Source of the DNA: Bagarius yarrelli
Taxonomy: Eukaryota > Chordata > Actinopteri > Siluriformes > Sisoridae
Length of the DNA: 64,000 nucleotides
Direction: 5' to 3'
Assembly: GCA_005784505.1 (NCBI GenBank)
Contig: VCAZ01000099.1
Location: 124,001-188,000 of the forward strand
A program made the position numbers and the translations under genes. Under the pieces are notes generated by a model that was not told where the DNA came from, searched no databases, and saw nothing but the letters and a program-made list of their open reading frames with translations. Below, piece by piece: positions 25,061 to 35,764 of the stretch (positions are counted from its first letter, which is position 1; every line of letters begins with the position of its first letter).

Positions 25061-25379
25061 GTGGATTTTTGTTTAAATAACGCAGAACTAGGTTTTAGGA
25101 TCTTTAAATGACTCCTAAATGCTTTTTAATAAAATAAATCAATACAAAACCAATATGATTAACGTAAAAATGTGCATATAATCTACTGTTTAGACGCTCC
25201 AAAGATATCCTCCGACTAAAGTATTTTTATTTATTATATTTATATGTATCCTCCTTTTATTTTTCCAACCTAGTTAAATGTAAAACTATTTGTATTAGTT
25301 GATTTAATTTAATCTAAATAATGTAAAACCCTGAGTACTAGATTTTTATAACTAATATTAAAGACGACTGCACAAATAA

Positions 25380-25667
25380 GTCGTTGATTTGACGCTCTAG
25401 TGACGCTTCATTAACTTTCTCACCCTTTGCCTCCATTTTGTGCCAGAAAATAAAACGCATTCTGTGCAACATCAAAAGTGCAATTTACGACTGAAAAAAA
25501 TATTCTCTCTTGTAGTTAGAGTCTAAATAAATAATTATTAAATTGCCGGCTTCTTTTTTTTTAACCGACAGCGGTGTTGTTTTCACGCCCTCTTAATTTT
25601 TTACACTGGAAATCAGCCATCGGTAAAGGAAACTCAGTTAGCATCAACTCCGGGTGAGACGGGAAAA
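25380..25667 (+). promoter_or_regulatory. hnrnpd: hnrnpd proximal promoter / 5' UTR
   Basis: It contains two tgacg half-sites (25391, 25401 region) and a YY1-like gcctccattttgtgcc at 25429-25444, an arrangement like that upstream of hnrnpdl. No TATA box stands out. The transcription start is not placed. Confidence 0.45.
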
Positions 25668-26398
25668 ATGGAGGAGCAGTTCATCGGAGAAGATCCAACT
25701 ATGCAGATGGAGGAAGACGGAGTGGCGAGTGTGGAAGGACAGATACAGGCGGTCAGTGTTGGAGGCCCGGGAGAAAGCGAGGGATCAAAGATTGATGCGA
25801 GTAAAAATGAGGAAGATGAAGGGTAAATAAATGCACTACGAAAAAAAAATGCTAAGAGTTAGCTAGAAACTTAGCACAAATAGCAAAGCATCTTAGCCGA
25901 TTGGATGTGTTAACCTTCTTATTTTTTCAGTCAAAAATAATTCTATTTTTAATATAGTCTATTTTTTACTTTAATCACCATAAAAAATGCGGTAATATAA
26001 TGTTAGCCACCGTTTATTTGGAGTTTTAAGGGTTTCCTACTTGGCTCATGCTAATGACGTTTCTGGCTAAGCTAGTCGCCGGTAATGCTAAACCGGCTAG
26101 TTAACGCAAATAATTATATATCAGGTAAATTTCCAGCATTAACTATTTAAAACTTGTGGTTAGAGAGGTTTTATATAAACTTTGATAGTGGACACTATCA
26201 TTAAAAGCCATACGGTGTTAATGGAATACATCTTGAATGCAAACTGCGAGGCCTTAGCATTACAGCTAACATTTTCATTGTACTTCTGTTGTCCTGGACT
26301 GTTATGGCAACCTGATATTACGATATATCTCATACTTTTGTTTCTTTTCTTTTTTTAAAAAACACAAATTACTATTCTAATTTTAATGGTCTATCCCA

Positions 26399-26455
<57 letters not shown>

Positions 26456-29400
26456 CAAAATAGCAGTTAATAAATAAGCTAGCATGTTTACATGCCATAG
26501 CTTATACAGTGATTTAAAGTAAAGTATGTAAAATATAACGCTCAAGATTTTACAATTAATTTTTTTTAAACGAAATCACAGAAATAGAAATGTCCATCCT
26601 TTAATTACTTATTTACTCTGAGTTATGATGTCAAAAGTGCTATGCAAACTAGACACACAGGCATTTCAGGAAGGTCGAGTCGCCTAGACATATTTTTCTA
26701 AAGTGTTATTTGTCTAAAAGAAATGTTAATAATCTTTACTCAATGCTGATTTATTTTATTTATCTGTTCCACAGGAAAATGTTTGTTGGAGGCCTGAGCT
26801 GGGACACAACGAAGAAGGATTTAAAAGATTACTTCGCCAAGTTTGGGGAGGTTGTAGACTGCACTTTAAAGCTGGATCCTATGACCGGTCGATCCAGAGG
26901 GTTCGGCTTTGTACTTTTTAAGGATGCTGAAAGTGTTGAAAAGGTAGTGATCTTCAGCATGGGTCTTTTTTCTGAAGAGGCAAATCCAAATGATATAAAG
27001 AATAAAGGCAAAGCAGAAAGCTATACCACCCGAAGCTTTTTTTGTTTCTTTGTTTGTGTCGCATTCCGCTTATAAATGAGTGGTCTCCAAATATTGCCTT
27101 TTTTTTTTTACTTTTATTTAATTAAAACATGCTGATTTACTACAGTTTCTAGTTAAGGTTGATGTTGTGGAATATCCACTAGATGTGAGTCACTTACATT
27201 ATAGCAGCTATAGACCGTCGTTGCTTTACCAGCCTGTCTTTGTTTTCTGTTTCTTGCAGTTTATAAACCGAAAAAACAGCTAAATATTTTACTGAACACT
27301 TTCCTGTGGTAAAAAAAACAACTTTCCAACCATTAATAAAGGCAGTGGCAGCTCGAATGGTTAAGGGGAAGAGGAGTTGTTTGGACGATTAGCAAAACTG
27401 GGGTTCAGGAACCACCGCCACCAGTCTGCCACTATTGGGTACTTGAGAAGGACCGTTAATAATCCTTCCTGCTCCAGGGGCGCTGTATTATAGCTGATCC
27501 CGCGCTCTGACCCCAACTTTCTAAGCTGAAATATGCGAAATTTCACTGTTCTGTGGAGTCTATGTGACAAATAAGCCCATTTGCGCTGTTAAAACTAGGT
27601 GCATTTTGTTAAACAAAACATTTTACCAAATCATGTGTAAGATGATTTTTGTTTATTAAATAACTGCACTTGAATTTCATTTATTATTAGCATTAAATCA
27701 GGTTATGTAAAGCTACAACATACTGGACTGTCTGAATGAGTTAGTGCTATTAAAATACACCCATGTTTTAAGGTTCAAAAAGTCAGATTAGAAAATTTGT
27801 GATACAAGCTTAACTGAAAAACTGGAAATGAAGTACTAATTTACTAAAAACCTTAGAATAGAGCCTGTTTTCCCTTCGTGTTAGATGGCAGTATTGATTA
27901 ATCTGTTGGTTGCAGGTCATTCAGCAAAAAGAACACAAGCTTAATGGAAAAGTTATCGATCCCAAAAAAGCCAAAGCCATGAAGTCCAAGGAACCTGTGA
28001 AGAAGATCTTCGTTGGTGGCATTTCACCAGACACCCCTGAAGAGAAGATCCGAGAGTACTTTCAAGCATTTGGAGAGGTGAGGGGAAAAAAATGATTTTC
28101 AAACTTTACATGACTTAAACATATTTAACTCTGTGCTCTAATTATATTTATTTTTAACTAATGCCAAGAATTGGTGTTGTCTGTTATCAGGTGGAGTCTG
28201 TCGAGTTGCCAATGGAAAACAAAACAAATAAAAGGCGAGGATTCTGTTTCATCACCTTCAAAGAGGAGGAACCAGTAAAGAGGATCATGGAAAAGAAGTA
28301 CCATAACATTGGCCTAAGCAAGGTAGAGCATAATGGCACTTGGTATAACAGTGATGCATGTATGTGTATTATGTAATTTGTAGTTTTGTTTCCTGGTGGA
28401 TTCATATATTATTACTGTAAAGAAAATAAAGCTTTTATTATAAATTTAAATGCTTGTATGAATTTTAACGCAGTGTGAAATCAAAGTGGCCATGTCAAAG
28501 GAGCAGTACCAGCAGCAGCAGTGGGGTGGAAGAGGAGGTGGTGGTTTTTCCTCCCGAGCTCGTGGGAGAGGAGGTGAGTGCAATCCCTGACACACTAAAC
28601 TAACAGTATACACACCCAATTCAACATTGGCATCTGAAATTCTGTACCTTTTTATTTTTAATACGGAATAAGAAAAAAGTCTGCTGTAAAACTCATATTT
28701 ATAGACTTATATTACAGCGAATAACGTTAAAAATGACCAGCTACAGCCTTGTAGTACTGACTTACAGGACAAATACAATCAAAGCAAATGAGTCTGTTTG
28801 TATGGTTTAAAATTTCCTATTTTTATATATATAATATTTCCCAAGTTCTTTGGTGACAATTATTTATAGTCTTATAAATATAAGACTAATTATAAATATA
28901 AAAATGTAATGTAATAATACATGTAAGTTAAGAATTAAGTAAATACCACCTTGTTGCAGTTTTCCAAACTGTCCTGAGCTCTTTTTAGCGATTTTCATAG
29001 AAGAAGCAATCATACTATATAATGAAAGCTGCATTGTCTAACTCTTTAATCGCTTTTATCATTGTTTAAAGTAGTTGTGCATCGGGTTTTTTACACCTTA
29101 ATTTAATCGTTTTTCTGTTTTTACAAAGAAAACAAAACAATGACAGTAACCTGTAATAATCGTTGACAATACAACAGAAAAGTGAAAGACATTTACGTTA
29201 ACAGCATTCGGCAGATGCCCTTATCCACAGCGACCTACATTTATCTCTTTAATACAACGGAGCAATTATGGATTAAGGGCCTTGCTCTAGGGCCCAACAG
29301 TGGTAACTTAGTGGTGCTGGGAATCAAGCCATAATCTTTCAATTAGCAGTCCAACACTATAACCACTTGGGACGGATGCATACAGAGGCAAATTATAATT

Positions 29401-29740
29401 TATCTTGAATAATAATAATAATATGTTAACATTTTTTGGTTCTTTATTTTAGGGCCTAATCAGAATTGGAACCAGGGGTACGGAAACTACTGGAATCAAG
29501 GTTATGGAAATTACGGAAATTACGGCTACAACAATCAAGGCTATGGTGGATACGGGGGCTATGATTACTCGGGTTACAACTACTACGGATATGGTGACTA
29601 CAGCAGTATGTAATGCTGTTTGTGAAAACGCTGCAAAAAAAACCTCTAAGAAAATAATGTATGAAAGTTTTGATACTGATATAATGAAAACTGTACACTA
29701 AATGACCTAAGCTTTAAACATAGCTGTTTAGACCATTTGT

Positions 29741-29774
<34 letters not shown>

Positions 29775-30418
29775 TTTTTTTTTGTTTATTTGTTTTTGTC
29801 TGTCTTTGTTTTGAACCCGAAGATATAATGTAGATATTTATTGTATGAGATGTGGTGCTATGTGGAATGGGAAAGGGATGCCGTACTTTTACAACTCGTT
29901 TGTCACAAGTGCCTTGAGAGCCTTCAACAAGAGTTTAAAATTGTACATTGTGTAGGTCAGCGGAGAAATGACCACCAGCCGATGGCCACTTTTAGAAAAA
30001 AAAAATAAAATATTTTTAAAAATTCATCCCAGTTTACTCCAAAAATTTTTTTGTCTCCTCCAATATTTGCCGAAAATGTTATATTAAAAATACAGTGTAA
30101 CGTAAGTATCTAATGCAATTAACATATTAATAACAAGTGATATTTAAAATAATTGGCTAATTCAAACTAGATTAATAAAGTACGATTCAGAGGATGTGTT
30201 TGGTATGTCAATCTACATATACTGTATCTGAAGTAGACAGTTTTAGCTATAAGCTATTATCACCCTGCCATGTTACGTATACGTTTAATAGCCACTGTTT
30301 TTTTTTTTTTTGTTTTTTTTTTCCTCCTGTGTTCTCTGCTCAACCTGCAGACCAGCAGAGTGGTTACGGCAAATCTCCAAGGCGAGGTGGCCATCAAAAC
30401 AGTTACAAGCCATACTAG
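25668..30418 (+). CDS. hnrnpd: Heterogeneous nuclear ribonucleoprotein D (AUF1)
   Basis: This is an AU-rich-element RNA-binding protein controlling mRNA decay. Seven coding exons: 25668-25822, 26775-26943, 27916-28077, 28191-28322, 28474-28573, 29453-29605, 30351-30418 (TAG), giving 312 aa. RRM1 has KMFVGGL and RGFGFVLF; RRM2 has KIFVGGI and RGFCFITF. KCEIKVAMSKEQYQQQQ and the C-terminus GGHQNSYKPY identify HNRNPD. The central exons are 169, 162, 132 and 100 nt, identical in size to those of hnrnpdl. The Tyr/Gly-rich exon (153 nt) matches mammalian exon 7, which is alternatively spliced. The mammalian 19-residue exon 2 of the p40/p45 isoforms was not found in the 25823-26774 intron. The start is chosen by its in-frame position and the ASKNEEDEG block. 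Confidence 0.95.
26401..26450. repeat. Microsatellite (TA)n in hnrnpd intron 1
   Basis: A pure TA run of about 50 bases. Confidence 0.97.
27341..27577 (+). repeat. tRNA-derived SINE in hnrnpd intron 2
   Basis: The head (ggcagctcgaatggttaagg) is followed by a B-box-like ggggttcaggaacc. The body has cctgctccaggggcgctgta and gctctgaccccaactttcta, and the tail is gtctatgtgacaaataa. Related copies lie at 16756-16857, 40349-40535 and 40860-41012. I associate this family with catfish and related fish, from memory. Confidence 0.7.
29201..29369 (-). repeat. tRNA-derived SINE with LINE-like tail, near full length
   Basis: Read on the minus strand, a tRNA-like head runs from 29369 (tggttatagtgttggactgc, then a B-box-like ggcttgattcc). 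The tail ends gtcgctgtggataagggcat...aatgctgt at 29201. The tail matches the 3' end of the LINE remnant at 18870-19334. It lies in hnrnpd intron 5. Confidence 0.7.
29739..29775. repeat. Poly-T tract in hnrnpd intron 6
   Basis: More than 30 consecutive T, continuing as T-rich sequence to about 29800. On the plus strand it is not next to an acceptor (the exon is at 30351), so it is more likely a retrotransposon A-tail remnant on the minus strand or simple slippage. Confidence 0.8.
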
Positions 30419-32090
30419 CATACTACAAGCATAAACTTCAAAACATATATACAGGTATGCAGTTGCATTACTTAACCCAAGCCATCCTTAGCCATTAACA
30501 TATGCTACATTAACCATCATATGTAATGTATTTTGCTTAATTTATTTTTGTTTTTCTTTAAAGTTTTTCACAGCACCCTGGAGTGCTTTACTGTAGTGGT
30601 TAACATAGAGACATCAGTCTTTTGGCATTAATGTAACAGCTGGCTTTTGGCTGTTTCTTGCCTTACATTTGTAACAGTAAAAAAAAAAAAAAAGTTAACA
30701 GGTACTGTTAAATGGGTACGAGAAAATAAGGATTTGCAACGAAAACACAAAAAAGAAGAATGTTGTCTCCTAACTCTGACCTTGTTTGTACCTGCCAGCG
30801 GGAACTTCCTTGCAGGCCATGAGCTGACTTCCCGATTCTCTCAGGCCCGCTCAATGCGGACAGGGTACGAGAGGCGTACGCTCTCGAATGCTCCCATTTG
30901 GTATGGTCTTCCAACATCCTGTATATGAATTGTCAAAAAAAAACAAAAACAAACAAACAAAAAACCCCAGAAACACATAACGGAAACACCAAGCGTTTAT
31001 CCTTTCTTATTAACATTCTGTTTAAATTTCATGTTTTATGTAATACGATTTTTTTTTTTTAATTAAGTAATGTCATTTCTTACAGGTAATGGTTAAATAC
31101 GACAACACTGAATAAAATAACTGTTTACTTTTCAAAGGATACAGCCTTCTCTGGATTTTGCAGTGTCCAGATATATATATTTATATATATGCACTTCTTT
31201 TTTAAACTTACCTGTAATGCTTGCTTTTTTTTATTTATAGCTCGTGTAGCAGTAATAGCCAGTAGTCCATGAGCTAAAACCTGGTTTGTACTTGGACACA
31301 ACTACGTCGGAGAATTGTTTAATTTTTTTATTTGTATTGTGTGTTTTAATGACAGCGCTGGGAAGAAGTTTGTTAATTTCATCTAACAAATTCTCTTTTT
31401 TTAATTTTTTTTTTTTTCGAAAAACCTGAAAAATTTGCATGAAATGTTATTGTAATTTTCCCAATAATTAAAGATTCATATATGTGTCTGGGCTTAAATT
31501 TATGATTTAAATGTAATGCCTTTGGGGTTTTTTATATTATGGAATTTTTATAAGGAGTAAATGGTTTTTTTTAAGACAAACGATACCAACTTTTTTGTTT
31601 ATGAAATTAATTATTTTTATTTTCTGTCTTTCAGGTGGAGATTTATTTGGAAGGAACGTCTTTGAGTCGAGGCAGATGTGTATTAGGAAGTGTTAATGAC
31701 AAAAACATTTTCTTCACTTTTAACTACAGCTACTGGCGTGTACAGTATGCTTTGTCTCTAAGAGCTGCCTAACGATGATGATGCGTTTTGTGACGAGCGT
31801 TTAACATGGCCCACGGACTGAGTAAAACGTGTTCTGTAGTCAAAATCATTTCATTTTGTGTTGAAATGCTCGTTAATATTAGTGAAGGTTGTTGGTCCAT
31901 TATTTGCAATGATTGTGTTTCTAGGTCATTAGTTTGTTTCTGACGTTCAATAGTATTTATAAGTTTGAATATTATGACAAATGCCAGTAAGTTTACAAAT
32001 TTTTTTTTTAAGATTAGATATGTTTTGCTACAAATTTCTTTCAGTCATTTAGCCAAACTATGAAAAATAAAATGTATTGATTCTGAATTC
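30419..32090 (+). other. hnrnpd: hnrnpd 3' UTR with introns and poly(A) signal
   Basis: The stop exon ends at 30454 with a donor (acag|GTATGC), 36 bases past the TAG. A cassette exon lies at 30799-30900. Possible acceptors follow at 31085 (ttcttacag) and 31634 (gtctttcag|gtggagattt). AATAAA at 32066-32071 is the likely poly(A) signal. Alternative 3'-UTR exons are known in mammalian HNRNPD. Confidence 0.65.
30799..30900 (+). other. hnrnpd: 3'-UTR cassette exon of hnrnpd (102 nt)
   Basis: The acceptor ttgtttgtacctgccag ends at 30798 and the donor GTATGG starts at 30901. It is the paralogous counterpart of the hnrnpdl exon at 23972-24075: the 19 bases ccttgtttgtacctgccag are identical, and the next 20 or so differ at only a few positions. 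Mammalian HNRNPD has a similar-sized alternative 3'-UTR exon. Confidence 0.75.
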
Positions 32091-32118
32091 ACTGCATGCC
32101 ACAGAGTCTCTCTTTATT
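32066..32118. terminator. Back-to-back poly(A) signals of hnrnpd (+) and vamp8 (-)
   Basis: AATAAA on the plus strand at 32066-32071 and AATAAA on the minus strand at 32113-32118 face each other. The two transcripts converge and their 3' ends probably lie within a few tens of bases of each other or overlap. The use of these hexamers is inferred. Confidence 0.5.
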
Positions 32119-32699
32119 TCCAACAGTCTGTTTAGTACAGTTTTTTTGGTATTTACATGCTAATGTGAAATCATGAGATTATAAATTTTTTTTAATCAGA
32201 ATTATTAGTATACTTAAAAATGTAAAACCAATACCATCACAATAAACATCCAAAACCAGTGTAGACAATAAATACATGGAGCCTAAAATGTGAAATTAAA
32301 ATCATAAACATACTTTTTTTTTTTTTACCTAAAATTACATATTTTGCATAATTATTACTTAATTACATATACATTACACCTGCTATAGATTTAAATGTTT
32401 AGAGAAGCTTAAATTTAAACTAGTGTTGTTCAGTCGCGTAAACACTAAGAATAAAAGGTTTAGCATCTTAAGCTAAACAACCTTTAAAACGTTAGTGGTT
32501 TACATTTATCTTTTATAATTTTGCACAGTAAACATTTTGCATTATACAGTATTTACATCACATTTTGGTAAATGTGTAGATACAAATAACAGACATAAAC
32601 AGCATAAATATACAGATGATGCGACCCCATTTTCCACTTAATTCCACATAAAAAAAAAATTTTTTAAAAAAAGTTATGTTGTGTGTACGTATAACTACG

Positions 32700-33807
32700 T
32701 TATGAAGGAATGACTCCCGTCGCCAAAAGAATGATGAGCAAAAGAATGATAAACAAAACCACTCCGATTATAATCATCATTTTGGTGTTTTTCCACCAGT
32801 ACTTTCTGGAAACCCGTGCAGATGTCTTTTGAAAGGAGTCAGCCTGATTGGGATTGTCAACAATAAAAAAATTGAGATAATGTAGTAATGTAGGTAACGT
32901 TTAACTTAATTGAGTTTTTAAAAAAAGAATGATTAAAAATGCATTATTAATGTCTTGCTATGTAGGCAGGATCGGTAAATAAATCAGTAATTAATAACTT
33001 ACAGTTGCCTGCAGATCGTCTGTTTTTCCGATTAGGTCATCTAGCCTTTCTCCTCTCTCCATTACTTTGTTTATGTTGTCTTTGAGGATAACTTTAACAT
33101 CATTGACCTGCTCCTGCACTTGATTAAGCTTACTGTTGCCTTGGGGTTGTGCGTAGTTTTCAGCCTATAGAGTTCATCCAAAGAATAAAACTTCAGCAAT
33201 AAGTAATCTTTTAAATCTTATACCTAATACATTTTTTAAAAAATAAAACAAATACAATATATTACACAAGTTATTCTTTTAATTTCTAAATTGTAACAGG
33301 TAATGAGTTTTAGTGCATAACTTGTATGTTATAAATTGCTGATCACGGGCAGACACTAGTTCACACAGCAGTAATAAAGAATAATAAGCCTCAGAGCTCT
33401 CAGACTAATTATTAGTCATGATAATAATTATAGTTTACTCCAAATCTCAGCAAAATGCAACTGTAAATAGAAGCTATGACATTCCTTTGCTAACAATTTG
33501 CTGACTCTTTGCCTTCACTTCCCTCCTGAGCGGACCATGAACTTCCTCTTATTTGTTAAATAAGTGATGAAATGGACTTTGGTGTTTTTTTACTACTCTT
33601 ACATTCCCATTGTACGTTATTTTTAAACCTTTTTTCATCTTTGTACTTCATACTTTAAGTTTTTACACATCTGCTGTTAATGTATTTCAATCTCTCAACG
33701 TTTAAGGACGTTTTTCGTCCACAGAACTGCCAGGTTTGTTTTAAACTTAAGCAAATAACTACACAATCACAAGGCAAACAAAATGAGCTAAGAATTTTAC
33801 TTACCAT
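32700..33807 (-). CDS. vamp8: Vesicle-associated membrane protein 8-like R-SNARE
   Basis: This is a tail-anchored R-SNARE; VAMP8 drives endosome, lysosome and regulated-exocytosis fusion. Exons in coding order: 33805-33807 (ATG only), 33003-33164, 32700-32843 (TAA), giving 102 aa against 100 in human VAMP8. The SNARE motif spans about residues 14-72, with the zero-layer Arg at about 38 (KVMERGERLDDL). The SRKYWWKN juxtamembrane block and a single membrane anchor (about 78-97) end in LLATGVIPS. FQKTSARVSRKYWWKN is closest to VAMP8 (FKTTSQKVARKFWWKN) rather than VAMP1-3 or VAMP5. The first coding exon carries only the start codon (ATG|GTAAGT). Head-to-head with the MAT gene, which fits the human VAMP8-MAT2A linkage. 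Confidence 0.87.
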
Positions 33808-35764
33808 ATCTGTATGTCTCAGATGCCAATTCAGAGTTCTGCGCTCAAAAGGTCCACCAAATTTGATTTATAACAAACTCTCTACCATGGATTCACAGAT
33901 ACAGGATATAGTGGGCTGCTAAAAGCTAGAAAACCAGTCTGAGCAAACAGGCAGGAAGGCTTTAGACCTGATTTGCACATAAGGCCACCCCTCCCAGTCT
34001 GCGTGTACATTAGCAACTACAGGATAAAAGCAGACTGCCTATCGGCCATGAGTCAGTCAGTCATTCAGACTGAAGTTAGCATATGCTGGTTAAGCACCTG
34101 ATGCAGTATATGGCTGGGCAAAGGCCATTGTTTTTATCAAGAAAGTCTTCACAAAGGCAATAAAGAAACGAAAAGTAATAAAACAAACAAAATTCAATTT
34201 ACTCACAGTCAAGGACTATTACATTTAAGAATAAGAATGGTCAAATGTTGCTACATAAATCATGCAGAGACATTGGTTAGCAGAAAGGAAATAAAATCTT
34301 GTTCGCTGTGAAACATAGTTGTATTAAACATGGTCACATGGTGTACATTTAAATAATTCAATACTTACCTAAACGAATCTCCTTATACTGCTAAATGTAG
34401 GGTGTTGCACAACTTAATAAATAAACTAAATAAATACATCTATTTACCAATTCCCTTATAATTTAGATTATGGTCTGTGCATTTTTTCTGTTCTCTGCAT
34501 CTATTTATAGGTTTTCTTCACATTTCCCAGTATAGGTGTCCCTAGAGGGAGCTGATTTTAGGAGCCCACACATTTTGTGGCCCCCCCAAACATCTGTTTC
34601 ATTAGTAGGAACAGTGTGGAATGGGTGTTGTATGGGGGCCCAAACTTAAACTTATATTTATAGCAGCACCCCTGTTTCCTGGTATTATTCAAAATATGCC
34701 AGTAGTTAGACTAATTATGCTTAATTGTTTGAGTAAGTATGAGTAAATATGTTTGCATGCTGTAATCCAGTTCTTGGTGTTGTCCTTTCTCACACCTAGT
34801 GTGAACCTATGTTCAAGACCCTGTGCAACTCTAAGTCGGTCTGGATAAGGGCATCTGCCAAATGCTGTAAAAGTAAATTAATATGCAGCTTGGGGCATTT
34901 TAATAAATGTTTTGCATTTACTGGCTAATCATAAGAGATCGGAAAAACACAGAGAACCTGAAGGAAACATACAGAGGAAAAGCATCTGCAAGATTTCATA
35001 AGAGGTGTGATTACTGTGTTTTTACAAAACAGGATTGTGTAATAAATGTATGAGCATGTACGTTCCATCGCCTTTTCCTTGGGTTTTGGTCAGAATATTT
35101 CTTATCTTATCCCCTGATAAGTTTTTTCATACCTTAATAAAATAAAAATTAATTAATTATCTTTTTTTTTTCTCGACTTCTTAGCATATACAAACATATG
35201 ATTACATTTTTACCATTATAGTAAAATACTAAGAAGAATTTAAAAGCAATTTAGCTTTTAAAATGAATAAATAAATGATTAAAATTACAGTTTTGTTATA
35301 TTGTTAATTTACAATTACAGCATTCGGCAGACGCCCTTATCCAGAGCGACTTACATTTCAAGCAGCTTTATTGTCATTTTAACCAATTATAGCAGATGCA
35401 GTACACAGTGGAATAAAACAATGTTTCCACAGGACCCCAAGGGGCCCAGCAGTGGCAACTTGGTGGTGCAGGGAATCGAAGCCACAATTAGCAGTACAAC
35501 ACCTTTTTTGATTTTTCCATACCACCTTTTATATCCTCTGATAGCTTATATTGGTAGTTGTTGGTGTAATTTGTCAGGGTTGCTGCTGACACTACTTTAT
35601 CTGTGGACGTGGCTGAGGACAAACTTCACCGTCGGTTTTGATATCTTGGGTCAGAATTAAACACACCCACCAGAGAACAACCTTAAGTCTGGGTGCATCA
35701 ACTGTCTACTTGTTTTCCTGAAGCAAAGAATCTCTAGCGGTGTGTGTTGTCTGTTCTTTCCATA
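33808..35764. promoter_or_regulatory. Divergent vamp8 / mat2al intergenic region
   Basis: The start codons point away from each other, about 2 kb apart. The region holds a SINE tail fragment at 34835-34877 and a SINE copy at 35318-35503, the latter less than 300 bases from the MAT start codon. No TATA box or CpG-rich core was evident by eye. No coding exon was recognised. Confidence 0.5.
35318..35503 (-). repeat. SINE with LINE-like tail upstream of mat2al
   Basis: It carries cagcattcggcagacgccct and tatccagagcgacttacatt at the left, and ggcccagcagtggcaacttg and gggaatcgaagcc at the right. The middle differs from the copy at 29201-29369, possibly by a small insertion. Open reading frames here are repeat-derived. 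Confidence 0.6.

Noticed and set aside
29504..29701. Open reading frame rich in Thr and Ile on the plus strand
   Set aside because: It is an out-of-frame shadow of the hnrnpd Tyr/Gly exon.
35301..35660. 119-aa open reading frame upstream of mat2al
   Set aside because: It crosses a SINE copy and the product resembles no protein I recognise; it has no splice continuity with the MAT gene.
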